Source of the DNA: Anadara kagoshimensis
Taxonomy: Eukaryota; Mollusca; Bivalvia; Arcoida; Arcidae
DNA length: 64,000 nucleotides
Assembly (NCBI GenBank): GCA_021292105.1
Contig: CM037873.1
Coordinates: 9,649,489-9,713,488 of the forward strand
Direction: 5' to 3'
This document shows positions 43,876 through 54,405 of this stretch, piece by piece (the first letter of the stretch is position 1; each line of letters opens with the position of its first letter). The position numbers and the translations under genes were made by a program. The notes under the pieces were generated by a model. The model saw only the letters and a program-made list of their open reading frames with translations, was not told the origin of the DNA and searched no databases.

Positions 43876-45174
43876 TTTTACCAATGTATCTGAAATAATT
43901 TGTGTTGATTCTGACATACCCTACATTGATTCAATTACAGGGAATGTACCAGGATCTATTGAAACAAAACTGCATTACTCATGGGACTATGCACAGACTG
44001 TTCATTACCCACACCATGCTCTACAGACAAGTCCTATATATTTCAAGACTCCAAGAAAATGCCATGTGTTTGGAATGTGTTGTGAAGCTTCAGGTAACTT
44101 GTCATTAATAATATTATACAAAATTTTTTTACAAACTTTTTGTTACAGTACATGACTGACATAATTGCTGGATAAAAAATTCATATTAGACATAAAATTT
44201 GGTCAGGTCCTAACCAAGCTCATTTTCCATAGCTTTATCAATTAATTTCTTAATTTCATTTCATAGAAATTAATTCATGGTAAAACTACATCAGCATAGC
44301 TTACTGATACAGATATAAGACTAGCTTGATTTGCTTCCTGATACAGATATAAGACTAGCTTGATTTGCTTCCTGATACAGATATAATACTACATGTAGCT
44401 TGATTTGCTTCCTGATACAGATATAAGACTAGCTTGATATGCTTCCTGATACAGGTATAAGACTAGCTTGATTTGCTTTTTATTATTATTAAAACTTATT
44501 TCTTATCTAATCACTTTTTCAAGAGTGTCATAATTTTATGAGTAAATTACTTATTACTATTTAACAAGTGAAATATCAATTTAATCTTGTTCTTGTAGGA
44601 AAGCAAACATTTTACCTCATCGATGAAGCAGAAAGTCAAGGGAAAGGTCCAAATTCAGTCGTCAGTTTTGTTCATCATTACTTCAGAACATATGGATATG
44701 GTGAAAAAGATGTCTGTGTGCACTTTGACAATTGTGGGGGACAAAACAAAAATAATGTGGTGTTATGGTATGGCATGTGGAGAGTAATTGTTGGTAAGTT
44801 TATATTTAGAATTTGATATAATTAATTATTTAAATTTATCCCTATTAACTTGTAACATGCCATACTGTCTTTTAAAAGCACACATAACACATTCATTCTT
44901 AACAATATGATTAATGGTAAATTCCATGTATAATCACAAAATATTTTATATTTTAGTTTAAATGTATCACACATTGTTTTGAGATCCAGTTATTATCATA
45001 ACACTGACAGTATATCAGCATAGCCATAAAACTTTTATTTTGTAATACTTGCAGGCTTACATAGAACATTGGAATATTCCATGATGATTGCAGGACACAC
45101 TAAGTTTGAACCAGACTGGCATTTTGGTATATGGAAAATGAAATGGAGAAACTCTTCTGCTGAAACCATGGAAC

Positions 45175-45213
<39 letters not shown>

Positions 45214-46120
45214 ACATTGTATTTTGTCTCTTGACATACTGATTAATTTAGCATCAATCATCAAATGTGATCACTTATTAAATAACATTAAAGTATATAT
45301 ATGATTACACATGGATTTGTTAGCATTAAAACTAGATGTCATGACAACATTATTAGTATCTCATTTAGAGGTTTTGTGTTTCATTATTGACAAAATAGTC
45401 ACTGTAGTTATAATATGATACCAACTGTAACTGCACATAGGCACAGATAATTATTTATCTTACATCACATGGCTTGTGATATATTTATGTTTTCAAAATA
45501 ATCTTGACTGGTATACCACTTTAATCAATCAATTTCAAATGAGCATTTAAGGCCTTTTTATGTTCCTGTTTTTGTCTTATCTTTAACATGTTCAATGGAT
45601 CATAGAAAAAGTGAAATGGCTAAATTTTAAGACTTGTGACTGTTCTACTCAGCTAAACTTTTTTTTCACATTTGTTTTATTTCAGATAGCTGAAACGGTA
45701 GACAACTCTAGTCGAAGTGGACATAATGTTCATCAACTGATTAGTGATGGTGACAACTCTGTCACATTTCATGATTGGAAGACATATCTGAAACAGTTTT
45801 TCAAACCACTTAAACATATTTCACATTTTCATCATTTTCTGGTTTCATGTGACCAACCTGGAGTTGTGTTTTGTAAAGAAAATGCTACTTCTGAGCAGTT
45901 AATGTTTAATCTGTTGAAAAACAAATCTATATTACTAAGTATAAATGATTCAGTAAATGCATTATCTGTAAAAAGTTTAGATCCTGCAAGACAATGGTAT
46001 CTTTATGAACACATAAGAGATCACTGTCTGCAAGATGAATCCAAAGACAAAACTTGTCCAAAGCCATGTGTTCCAAAGGCAGAAATTAAATTAGATTCAA
46101 AACATAAATCAAAAGAATAA
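42496..46120 (+). CDS. Transposase-like protein with SWDYAQ / DNCGGQNKN / GHTKF motifs (six exons)
   Basis: Exons 42496-42759, about 42830-43577, 43941-44093, 44599-44793, 45055-45176 and 45686-46120; the last four junctions are canonical and in frame. Domains in order: acidic N-terminus; a CTDLCQKCQ cysteine motif; HYSWDYAQ; GKGPNSVVSF; VHFDNCGGQNKNN; AGHTKFEPDWHFG; a helical C-terminus. Such proteins are widespread but uncharacterised in invertebrates (often labelled DUF7869, from memory). The conserved Asp in SWDYAQ and FDNC and the acidic TKFEPD suggest an RNase-H/DDE-type fold; this is inference. The position between matched TIRs supports a transposase role. Two breaks: exon 1 (phase 0) does not join exon 2 in frame, and an A9 run at 43024-43032 shifts frame inside exon 2 (7 or 10 A would restore the family reading). 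So it is either recently disabled or affected by sequence errors. AATAAA overlaps the stop. Confidence 0.72.
42830..43577 (+). CDS. Transposase-like gene, exon 2 (frameshifted)
   Basis: Acceptor near accacag. Frame one reads REMSREELDLVIKAELISHR to VCRTTFCFAHSVEKK; frame two, from the A9 run, reads LQAIGRSLDQEGLKARTHKN and LPLPGRLPNFRNSNVLLLPS, then the cysteine motif to YKKS and donor tcag|gtaaat. The two parts belong to one conserved protein. Confidence 0.65.
43736..43874. repeat. (CA)n and (TA)n(TG)n microsatellites in intron 2
   Basis: (CA)n 43736-43764, then (TA)n 43814-43834 joined to (TG)n 43835-43874. The CA and TG runs are complementary and could pair across 70 bases. Confidence 0.93.
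43941..44093 (+). CDS. Transposase-like gene, exon 3
   Basis: Phase-1 exon from caattacag to cag|gtaact with KLHYSWDYAQTVHYPHHALQ and PRKCHVFGMCCEASG. The SWDYAQ Asp is a candidate catalytic residue. Confidence 0.78.
44306..44478. repeat. 34-bp minisatellite, five units
   Basis: Units of ctgatacagatataagacta plus gcttgatttgcttc; the third has a small insertion (catgta). In intron 3 of the transposase-like gene. Confidence 0.9.
44599..44793 (+). CDS. Transposase-like gene, exon 4
   Basis: From ttcttgtag to gttg|gtaagt: KQTFYLIDEAESQGKGPNSV and VCVHFDNCGGQNKNNVVLWY, the family's most conserved block. Confidence 0.8.
45055..45176 (+). CDS. Transposase-like gene, exon 5
   Basis: From acttgcag to gaacag|gtgtgt: LHRTLEYSMMIAGHTKFEPD and WHFGIWKMKWRNSS. 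The donor GT is the first unit of a (GT)n microsatellite (45177-45207). Confidence 0.78.
45177..45207. repeat. (GT)n microsatellite at a splice donor
   Basis: About 15 GT units directly following exon 5. Confidence 0.95.
45686..46120 (+). CDS. Transposase-like gene, exon 6
   Basis: 145 codons from tatttcag to TAA 46118-46120: IAETVDNSSRSGHNVHQLIS, LKQFFKPLKHISHFHHFLVS, and DPARQWYLYEHIRDHC before a Lys-rich end. Confidence 0.78.
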   Translation: MAETVDNSSRSGHNVHQLISDGDNSVTFHDWKTYLKQFFKPLKHISHFHHFLVSCDQPGVVFCKENATSEQLMFNLLKNKSILLSINDSVNALSVKSLDPARQWYLYEHIRDHCLQDESKDKTCPKPCVPKAEIKLDSKHKSKE

Positions 46121-46384
46121 TAAATTCATAAATTCTGATAACTTGTGTCTCTTGTATGTAATATAGATAATTTATTTTACCAAAATCCACTGTATAGAAG
46201 TTGTGGTTTTAAGCCAAGGTATATCTTCCAAAAGTTAAAAAACTTAAGACATAATGCTTCCCTTCCTCAATTCAGGAACTAGTTAAATTAAATAGAAACA
46301 ATGATATGCATTTTTTTAATATAAATTATGTTAGTTTGGTAGACTAGCATTGTAAAAATAGTTTTAGTGTAGAAGAGTAAGAAT

Positions 46385-46560
46385 GTATGACACCCCAGTC
46401 AAGATTCTTTCACATATATAAAGACTTTATCTTTTGGAATGGTAGAGGATAACTGAGTGTCCAAAGAAAACCAACAACCTTCAGCAAGTAAACTGACAAA
46501 CATTTTCACAATAGGATGTGCCAGGGTGGAAATTAAACCAGGGAGGTAAGAGGCACTTTT
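46385..46560. repeat. R2 dispersed repeat inside the transposon
   Basis: gacaccccagtcaagattct, ttcacatatataaag and aaccaacaaccttcagcaag mark the best-preserved R2 copy in the window. Confidence 0.55.
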
Positions 46561-47160
46561 ATTCTAGGTGGTGTGCTTTAGAAAACTTGTCAGTCTGGGT
46601 CCACATAAAGTCACTACATACAGTCATGAGGAATTCATTACAAATGACAATAAAGTACTGTGAAATTAAACCCATATAAAGAACATACACCATATTCATC
46701 ATGATATTGTTGATGGAAGATGCTTGTATACTGCTCTGAGAGGAGGGGTTTGGTGGCTTTTGAATAAAAAGTTGTTTTCTTTTACACTTAATGCAATAGA
46801 ATTAGACACATGTTTACTTATATCAGACTGGCAGAATGTGCTGTAACATTAACCTTGGAATAGCTCGGTTGGTTTGATTGGATAGAAAAAGAAGAACAAA
46901 ACAATTGCACCCAATAGCTAAATTTTACATACCGGTAATTTTAGTTACCATAATGAGTTTTTTACCTGAATGTAACTTTATGGCTTAATTGAGTAATTAA
47001 CTAAGCATCATAAAGTAAAACTTCTGTGTAAAAATGAACCCAATGAAAAATGCAGGTAAATAAAGTTTTTACGACACGTCTAGTCCAAATATTAAGTCAT
47101 TACTTTGGAAAATTTCTTAAATCATGCATTTTTCTCCGTTTTCTCACATTTTCCTGTTGC

Positions 47161-47174
47161 GTTACCATGGTAAC
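47161..47174. promoter_or_regulatory. Perfect X-box-like palindrome
   Basis: GTTACCATGGTAAC fits the RFX consensus GTNRCC-N(0-3)-RGYAAC. About 370 bp inside the right end of the transposon. Confidence 0.35.
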
Positions 47175-47502
47175 GGATATTTGGTTTAAACAAAAATTTA
47201 ATTTGATATACTGAGATCCAAAATTTGAAGGGGTTAATATTTTAAAATTGTATTGCTAACACATCAGAAATTGCATTGAAATCAAGTTTTAGATAATGCA
47301 ATAAAAACTGCAGAATTTCTGTCAATTTTTGTAGAAGTTTAAAGAGCGTATCATATTTTTAAACTTTTTTTTAAAAAAAAACGCAGAATAGTAAATCCTT
47401 CATAACTTTAAGAATAATTGAGATATCGACCTAAAATTTTCAGGTTATGTTATTCATTCTTAGTGGTATTGAAAAATGCAAAAATCTGAAAATGTGATTT
47501 TT

Positions 47503-47540
47503 GCGCATCTGGACCCATTTTCCCAGTCACGGTCACATAT
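47503..47540 (-). repeat. Right terminal inverted repeat
   Basis: Contains ctggacccattttcc, complement of the left-end core. Confidence 0.8.
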
Positions 47541-47572
47541 CATGTACATTATAACAGTAAGTGTATGGTCAT

Positions 47573-47675
47573 TTCAAAAACAAACCTACGTATCATGTCA
47601 AAATCACAATCCAGAAGCAATTAGAAACTTTGAAACTGACAAATTAGGTTTAACACGTGGACTTAAATACCTAAG
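47573..47675 (-). repeat. R1 retroelement tail copy, inverted
   Basis: Begins caaaaacaaacctacgtatc, then aaatcacaatccagaagcaa and aggtttaacacgtggactta. Starts about 30 bp beyond the transposon's right end. Confidence 0.7.
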
Positions 47676-48055
47676 TTACATAAAAATCAACAAAGTATCT
47701 GTACTTAGGTACATAATTAGGCCTACGATGCTTCAAACAGGGATAATAATGTCAAAATCACGTGATAACAATAATTAATTTGCTGCCGACATTAGCTACA
47801 CGGATCCTTAACAGACGTAACACCTACGTAAATGTAAGACTTAATTAGGGTTAACAAATTACTTAGCAGTAATTAGTTGATACAAAATTTGCATTTCATG
47901 TTGCCTATGACAATATCTCTGTGTCCCCTGGAAAGTTAATTAAACAATCATTATGCAATTGAGCATAATAACTATATATAAAAACTCAAAATGTATAATA
48001 AATTTCCATTTATATGCATCAATACTGAATGGAAGAACACTTGCCAGTGATAAAA

Positions 48056-48507
48056 ATGAAAATTCTCTTAAGTATCTATGTTATTCTTATATTTACACTT
48101 TCAATGTTTTATGCTATGAATTCTTCCAACACGAGAAGTAATAATCAAAGTGGATTCAATCAAGAAATTAATGCTACAACAGTTCATAAAACAAGAAATG
48201 AAGCAACAAAAAATCCAGTGGAAGAACTCCAAGTAAAGGGAAAGAAATTGTTACCATCGCTCTGTCGTAAACCGTTTTTTGAAACTAGATCGGCGCGCAT
48301 GCATACAAAACTAACGAAAAGAGATATTCCCTTAAAAGACATTTGTTCTAAAAGTTCCTCGTGTGAATATAATGAGAAAATGGATGTCCCAAATTGTTAC
48401 TGTGATACTGCATGTTTAGAATTCAAGGATTGTTGTTATGGTTTCTATGGACACAATGCATCAACTGAATTTTCTGATATTATTTTACACAAGAAGAAAA
48501 GTCACCT
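48056..48507 (+). CDS. Receptor exon 1: signal peptide and SMB-like module
   Basis: Met at 48056 starts a hydrophobic signal sequence; an upstream in-frame Met at 48029 gives a longer, less typical start. The SMB-like module has the Cys spacing with C-Y-C-D and D-C-C. Coding runs straight into the inverted-repeat insertion and meets a stop after KKKSHL. Confidence 0.65.
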
Positions 48508-48690
48508 TTAAGGATCCTTAAAGCCCCCTTAAAGACTCATTAAATGGGGCTTTAAGGATCTTTAAGGGGTCTTTAAGGACCTTAAATGTGTCTTTAAGGT
48601 CTCTTTAAGGACATCCTTAAAGATCCTTAATGGAACTGAAATTTTAAGGATCTTTAAGGCGGCTTTAAGGATCTTTAAGGATTCGTTTAA
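48508..48690. repeat. Left inverted array
   Basis: About fifteen ctttaagg or ccttaaag words in both orientations, so the array could fold on itself as well as pair with the right one. Confidence 0.8.
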
Positions 48691-49016
48691 TAAACACAGA
48701 AAACAAATTTCTTTACATTTTTTTAAATTTTAAATTTATAAAAATGTGATGTTAAATATAATTATTTAACTTATTATACTCTTACACTGTTTTTATTTTA
48801 TTTTATTGTTTTATTTAAAAAAAAATTATTTTATTTTATTTTTTTTTTATTTATTTATAAAATTTGTAAATTTATAAAAAATAAACTTATTTTTTTAATC
48901 ATTTTTCTTTATCAATTTATACTAATTTTGGTTGTTTTGCAAGTAGTCCTGAAATCATAAATAAAGAAGAACACATTATTTAACATCATTTATTACAAAT
49001 TTACTTATCTAATTTC

Positions 49017-49100
49017 GCTCGCAGCGGGACTTGAACTCACTACCCTTAGTTCCCCAGATCCTTTCCTGACTCTACATCCTTATCCATTGGGCCACGGAAG
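49017..49100 (-). repeat. tRNA-like SINE head
   Basis: Minus strand: tggcccaatggataaggatg (A box, tRNA-Arg-like) and gagttcaagtcccgc (B box), but too long between the boxes for a cloverleaf. Confidence 0.6.
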
Positions 49101-49228
49101 ACATGAATATGCAATATATATTTGTAAACTATATTAGTACCCGGTAGCCTAAGGATCACGTGACTAGCTCTAAATCTTTCAGATTTAATAATAAAATATA
49201 TAAATAAAATGTTTTACTCCATTTAAAA

Positions 49229-49236
49229 AATATTTT

Positions 49237-49262
<26 letters not shown>
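49229..49262. repeat. (TTA)n microsatellite
   Basis: About eleven trinucleotide units. Confidence 0.9.
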
Positions 49263-49267
<5 letters not shown>

Positions 49268-49776
49268 GCTCTTTCATTCTTGAGAGGAATATTTTTTAGG
49301 TTAATTTAACTGACTTAAGATTTCTGATCAAAGGAAGACGGGCATATCAAACCTTTACCTGTAATACACTTATTTATCTGACTGGCAAACATCACTTTTA
49401 TAAAGATCAATTATCGATCAGATATCCATTCCTATTTGTATAATCTTAATCATACTACTGCTTTTTTATTAAAATATTTCAATAATTCTTGAAATTAAAA
49501 CAATAATTTTAAGTAAATTTTATTTAAAATTGTCTTTTATAATTTAGTTACATTTTTGTTGTAATACCAATACTTATTTCCTTGTTTGATAAACAACTAT
49601 AATATTGTACCAGCGACATTTAATAATCTGTACAAAATGGAAGGACGAGTTTGAATGATAATTTGTTATAATCTTAATTTATCCTTCAAAATCTCGCATT
49701 TAACTTAAATGACTGTTTTATGAGGGAAACAGTGAGAATGTTAAATAAAATAATTTCAGAAATTAATTCAATTCAC

Positions 49777-49802
49777 GGTGAGAGAGAGAGAGAGAGAGAG
49801 AG
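49777..49802. repeat. (GA)n microsatellite
   Basis: About thirteen GA units. Confidence 0.92.
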
Positions 49803-49948
49803 AAAAGGGGGTGCACATGTTAAACATTATAATAATAGTACTCTTTACAAATTGAAACAGTAGAACTAGCGACATTTCCTACTGTTATAAATCTGGTAAA
49901 ACTGTTTAAAAAAAATATTACCATTGTCATACTCAAAAGCGGATCCGA

Positions 49949-50080
49949 GTGAATAGTCACTACCCTTTTTCAAGTTTTGGATCAGACCCGGCCAGAGACC
50001 AAACCCGCAACCTTCCACTTCTGGAGCGGACAGTCGACACTCTACCGAGCTGGCTGCTACCGAAGTGGAAGGTCTCCTTC
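49949..50080 (-). repeat. tRNA-derived SINE-like repeat
   Basis: Minus strand: agctcggtagagtgtcgact (A box), gcgggtttggtctctggccg (B-box-like), then gtctgatccaaaacttg. Same family as 9050-9236. Its head is duplicated with the following DNA (next entry). Confidence 0.6.
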
Positions 50081-50499
50081 CTCCCCTTTTTTCAACACTT
50101 GTTTAAAATTATCTATATGACATCCATCTGAACATACTAGTTAATTTTATTATATTAATTAAATTATTACATTATTGTACTAAATACTCAGTATAATGGT
50201 GCAACACACAAGAATCCTTTTTACCAGAAAATAGCACTTATAGCACCGGCCAGAGACCAAACCCGCAACCTTCCACTTCTGGAGCGGACAGTCGACACTC
50301 TACCGAACTGGCTGCTACCGAAGTGGAAGGTCTCCTTCCTCCCCTTTTTTCAACACTTGTTTAAAATTATCTATATGACATCCATCTGAACATTCAAGTT
50401 AATTTTATTATATTAATTAAATTATTACATTATTATACTAAATACTCAGTATAATGGTGCAACACACAAGAATCCTTTTTACCAGAAAATAGCACTTAT
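49990..50499. repeat. 258-bp tandem duplication
   Basis: Units from 49990 and from 50248 are about 98% alike, both starting ggccagagaccaaacccgca and ending ccagaaaatagcacttat. Confidence 0.9.
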
Positions 50500-50705
50500 C
50501 ATTTTAGATTTGTTCCATAAAGCCAATAACGGGCGGATAGAATAAAAAGTCAAATAAGTTGGAATTTATCTATTAAAACCAATTAAAAATTAAAAAATGT
50601 ACAAAAAATGTACAAAAATTGGGACTTTTATATGAAAATAGGACTTTGCGCTATAAAAATATACAAAAAGATAATCTTATGTGCTAAAAATGTACCATTC
50701 TAATT

Positions 50706-50707
50706 AG

Positions 50708-50747
<40 letters not shown>
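50706..50747. repeat. (TC)n microsatellite
   Basis: TC run with one interruption. Confidence 0.93.
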
Positions 50748-51459
50748 GGGCCCTGACCCTTGGTCCCAATATTCATTTATGATTAATGGAATTACTCTTT
50801 ATGGAATCTGTCCTTGAATAAGAATTATTTTTGAAGTACTGATAACAGCCCAGTTTAAAATTCATGCTTTCTGACAAGACAGAAGTGTCTTAATTAGTAT
50901 TACTAATCAGCTAATTAACGTCATTTACTAATACTAACTGGGTTCTTTCATGCCTAAGTGATCAGGTAAATAACATTATCACCTAAGACTGGTCAGCACT
51001 ACCTGAATTCTTTCATACCTCAGCGAACTAGTACATTACATCATCCTCTGATTGCAATTACCTACCTGTACACGAATTAATTAATCAGTACCACTAATTA
51101 ACTGGTCCATCCACTGGTTGCTTGACAATTTGCGGTAAGCGAGAGGGAAAAAAGTCGGAAAGCAGGGGCAAATGTTGGGGTGCCCCCCTCCCCGCCCACC
51201 TACCTCCATCCCGCTGGATCTGACACTGCATGATTTCCCATATTTGAATTATTTTTAAACAGAACGAAAAAAGTACACGACACTGCAAATCCAAATTCTC
51301 TCTCCTCTCTCTCTCTTTCTCTCCTAGATATGACAATATTCCAACGTCAGCTGCAGACTGCTAATATTTTTTTGTGTTTGAACAACACCATTTGATTTAT
51401 TTCTGGAGAAAACTTTTTTACTTTTTTCTCAACATAATCAGGATAACGGGATAGCAGAG

Positions 51460-51760
51460 TATAGAGTTTCATTCCTGTGTCAAGATTATTTCACTTTTAT
51501 CATTATTTGATTCAATGAATAAGAATTCTAGAATGGCCAAGAATGTAAAACCTGAGCGAACTGACAAATTTTCTGAGATTATGGCCTGTCCCAGTTTAAT
51601 ATTTTGTCAGTTTGTAACAAAATTGTATAGTCTTGTGTAGAGACTTTAAGTTCAAGGATAGTGAAAGAAATCGAAGTGCATTGAGATTAGAACCAATATT
51701 CGACAAGCGAGTTTTCTCACACTAGATTTTCCCTAAAGATGTGAACCAAGACAGTGAGAT
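51460..51760. repeat. R2 dispersed repeat, diverged
   Basis: gtgtcaagattatttcactt near the start and cgacaagcgagttttctcac with cacactag near the end match R2; the middle is expanded. Confidence 0.45.
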
Positions 51761-52047
51761 CAAGATTTTGCTAGTTATATTGAGGCTGTCAGTTCTAGGA
51801 TTATTAATGAAACGGAAACACACAGAGAACCCCATTTTCGGCAAGAAAACAAATTAAAACGATAATTAACTTAAAATAAATGCCGATGATATAAATGTTT
51901 TTTTCTTTTAATTGTTTCATTATAAATCATAACTTTATTAGCCCGAAATTCGTTAACTTGGATTGCGGACCTATTCTATGATTAGAAAATCATGCTTATA
52001 GTTTTCGCTTGTGGGAAAAAGTTCCGATAGACAACTCTCAGCTCCGA

Positions 52048-52048
<1 letters not shown>

Positions 52049-52093
<45 letters not shown>

Positions 52094-52384
52094 CTCTCTC
52101 TCTCCATAAACAACTTGATCAGAGAATACAAGTTATTTTACTGGATCGATCGAGAAATTATTACATGAAGAAGATAGTCCAAATGAATCTATCAGTTTTG
52201 TCTATGAAATTGTGGTTTATTTATTTATTTATTTATTTACATGAGTGTTTATTTATTTATTTGATTATTTATTTATTTATTTATATGATTATTTATTTAT
52301 TAATTTATATGATAATTTATTTATTTATTTATTTATTTATTTATATAATTATTTGATTATTTATTTATTAATTTATATGATAAT

Positions 52385-52415
<31 letters not shown>

Positions 52416-52910
52416 TTAATATGAATGCACATTTCAAGGTCATGAAATAAGAAATATCAAATAATGGTAGTTTAAAAACTGATGATGTACAAGTCTTCGC
52501 TCTGTCCTCTCTCTCTATCTCTCTCTCTCATATTTCATATACTTATTAAAGTTTTTAAAAATATTATTTATTTATTTATTTATTTACACACAAATAACAA
52601 TTGGTAAAAAGTATCTAAAGTATCCCTAACATTACTACTCATGTAGATTAATCATCAGATTCCATTAAAATTCAAATCCATCTAGGTAATTAAAGAGATT
52701 AACAACACACGGTAAATTTTTCAGGTAGAATATACTATCGTCTGGTTAAAATGAGTTTGAATTTGCTTCTGTTATCAATTAGTTAGGTAAGTTGTTGATG
52801 AGATACCGGGGAAATGTTGATGATCATCAATTAGGAACCATGATCTGTTTATTACCTATGGGCATAAATCCATAATGATAAATAGTCAAAACTACACTTT
52901 TTTAGTTTAA

Positions 52911-52947
<37 letters not shown>

Positions 52948-53136
52948 AAATAAGAAGTTGTACATTGAATCAATTTAGAGCTGGTACATAATAATCGGAG
53001 CAGTATAGATTATAAATAAAAATAAATAAATAAATAAATTAATTAATTACTTTGAAAACAATCATGAAATTTTATCACCGGACATTTATTTTTAATCGCG
53101 TTTTTCTCCAATTATTTTTGTGTAATATATACCAAA

Positions 53137-53192
<56 letters not shown>
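52049..53192. repeat. Cluster of (TC)n and (TTTA)n / (AAAT)n microsatellites
   Basis: (TC)n 52049-52104; (TTTA)n 52218-52417 with interruptions; short TTTA runs near 52565; then the opposite-strand phase AAAT/AATA at 52907-52946, 53013-53041 and 53132-53192. TTTA and TAAA runs are inverted relative to each other and could pair. Confidence 0.92.
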
Positions 53193-53261
53193 GGTGCATC
53201 CTTAGCCAATTCAGGGTGGTTGAAAAAACACCATTATATCATTTAAATACATGTGTATGTC

Positions 53262-53456
53262 AGGGTGATCCTTAAAGATCCTTAAAGCCGCATTAAAGAT
53301 CCTTAAAATTTCAGTTCCATTAAGGATCTGTAAGGAAGCCTTAAAGATCCTTAAAGAAGATGGTGGTCCTTAAAGGGGTCTTTAAGGAGGCTTTAAGGAT
53401 CTTTAAGGACATCTTTAAGGATCTTTAAGGATTCCTTAAAGACCCTTAAAGGAGGG
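53262..53456. repeat. Right inverted array
   Basis: Mirror of the left array, ending ccttaaagacccttaaagga just before receptor coding sequence resumes. Confidence 0.8.
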
Positions 53457-53463
53457 ATTTGGT

Positions 53464-54135
53464 CTTGTGTTATATAAAGATTACATAGAATGTCGTCTTG
53501 ATATAATACCTGGTAGATCTTCATATACTAAAGGATACTGGATGGTCATGAAATGTCCAGAGAATTACAAGATAGATGCTGTGTCTGTACGATGCGGTAA
53601 TACAACTAGAGAAGATATCCCAGTTACAGATGAAAAAGGTATCGTATATGGAAATGTTTACTGTGCCCGCTGTCATGGAGCGATCAATTATATTCCATGG
53701 ACTGTAAGACTATCAATTATAGGCAGATCATGTTACAATTATTTGCAAAAGGACATTCTCTTTCAAAAGAATCTTTTGTCCAAAAGTAATATAGGACAAC
53801 TTCAAGATAATTCATGTGCATTCATATATATGTCTCCTAGAGGAAGGATACGACCCCGTACCTGTTTCACAACTTTAAGCGTGTCACCAGCTAAAGAAGA
53901 AACTGGAAGTTGCCAAAACCATCTTAACCCGGTCATAGTTGACTTTAAAATAATATACAGAAACATTTATTGTGCTGATAAATGGAATTATCTGAAATGT
54001 GATATTGATGGATTTCCGTATGACGATGGCAAAAAGTCTCAAATATATCCACTGACTATTCTCTTTACTGTACAACTTCCACAATTTGATGAAGAAAGCC
54101 TTTGCAGCCCCTACAATCAATTGGATGACAAAACG
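53464..54135 (+). CDS. Receptor exon: Cys-rich ectodomain
   Basis: Open from the edge of the right array to donor acg|gtaata. Contains YWMVMKCPENYKIDAVSVRC, GIVYGNVYCARCHGA and several paired Cys. The coding start cannot be fixed: either an acceptor at ttatataaag or readthrough from the interrupted exon. Confidence 0.65.
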
Positions 54136-54263
54136 GTAATACAATAAACATTCTTAATGTTCCATAGTCTGTTTTGAGATTGTTTTAAATGTTTTGATTC
54201 ATTTCTTTTAATTCTATTTCCAAAATACGAGATTATCTCTTTTGACATGTACTATTTTTATAG

Positions 54264-54405
54264 AATTGTGCGAATGAAAAACTTGACGAAAGAGCCAAAC
54301 AAGACAAAACGTTAGACTCCTGCTTTCAAAATTGTCTACTTTTACTGTCAAGTGAGATCATATCAATTGATGTAGTTATAACACTTTATAAGGGCCCCAA
54401 GGGTG
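54264..54405 (+). CDS. Receptor exon: short Cys segment
   Basis: From atttttatag to ggtg|gtaaat: NCANEKLDERAKQDKTLDSC to VVITLYKGPKG. The end phase does not fit the next exon. Confidence 0.45.

Larger units (their letters stand above)
41867..47540 (+). mobile_element. DNA transposon with 38-bp TIRs enclosing a spliced transposase-like gene
   Basis: Left end atatgtgactgcgactagga (41867 on) and the reverse complement of 47503-47540 agree at 34 of 38 positions, both including ggaaaatgggtccag and ending tgcgc. Between them lies one six-exon gene. The flanking bases give no target-site duplication beyond a palindromic ATAT that cannot be told from the TIR itself. Just inside the left end are two TGACGTCA palindromes; near the right end is GTTACCATGGTAAC. 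An R1 copy abuts the outside of the right end. Confidence 0.75.
48508..53456. mobile_element. Foldback-like insertion with long inverted repeats of ctttaaggat units
   Basis: Both ends are arrays of short words of the type ctttaaggatctttaagg and complement: left 48508-48690, right about 53262-53456. Their inner 60 bp (from agatccttaatggaactgaa) are almost perfect inverted copies, while the outer parts vary in unit order. Inside are tRNA-like repeats, a tandem duplication and many microsatellites but no transposase. The structure is that of foldback elements. It separates two coding parts of the receptor, as an intron or as a disruption. Confidence 0.6.

Noticed and set aside
44306..44478. CRISPR-like array
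   Set aside because: Units are contiguous without spacers and lie in a eukaryotic intron; this is a minisatellite.
49017..49100. Functional tRNA-Arg gene
   Set aside because: A and B boxes are recognisable but the distance between them is too long and no cloverleaf closes.
52009..52356. 115-codon frame
   Set aside because: Made of (TC)n and (TTTA)n, giving Ser-Leu and Tyr-Leu-Phe-Ile runs.
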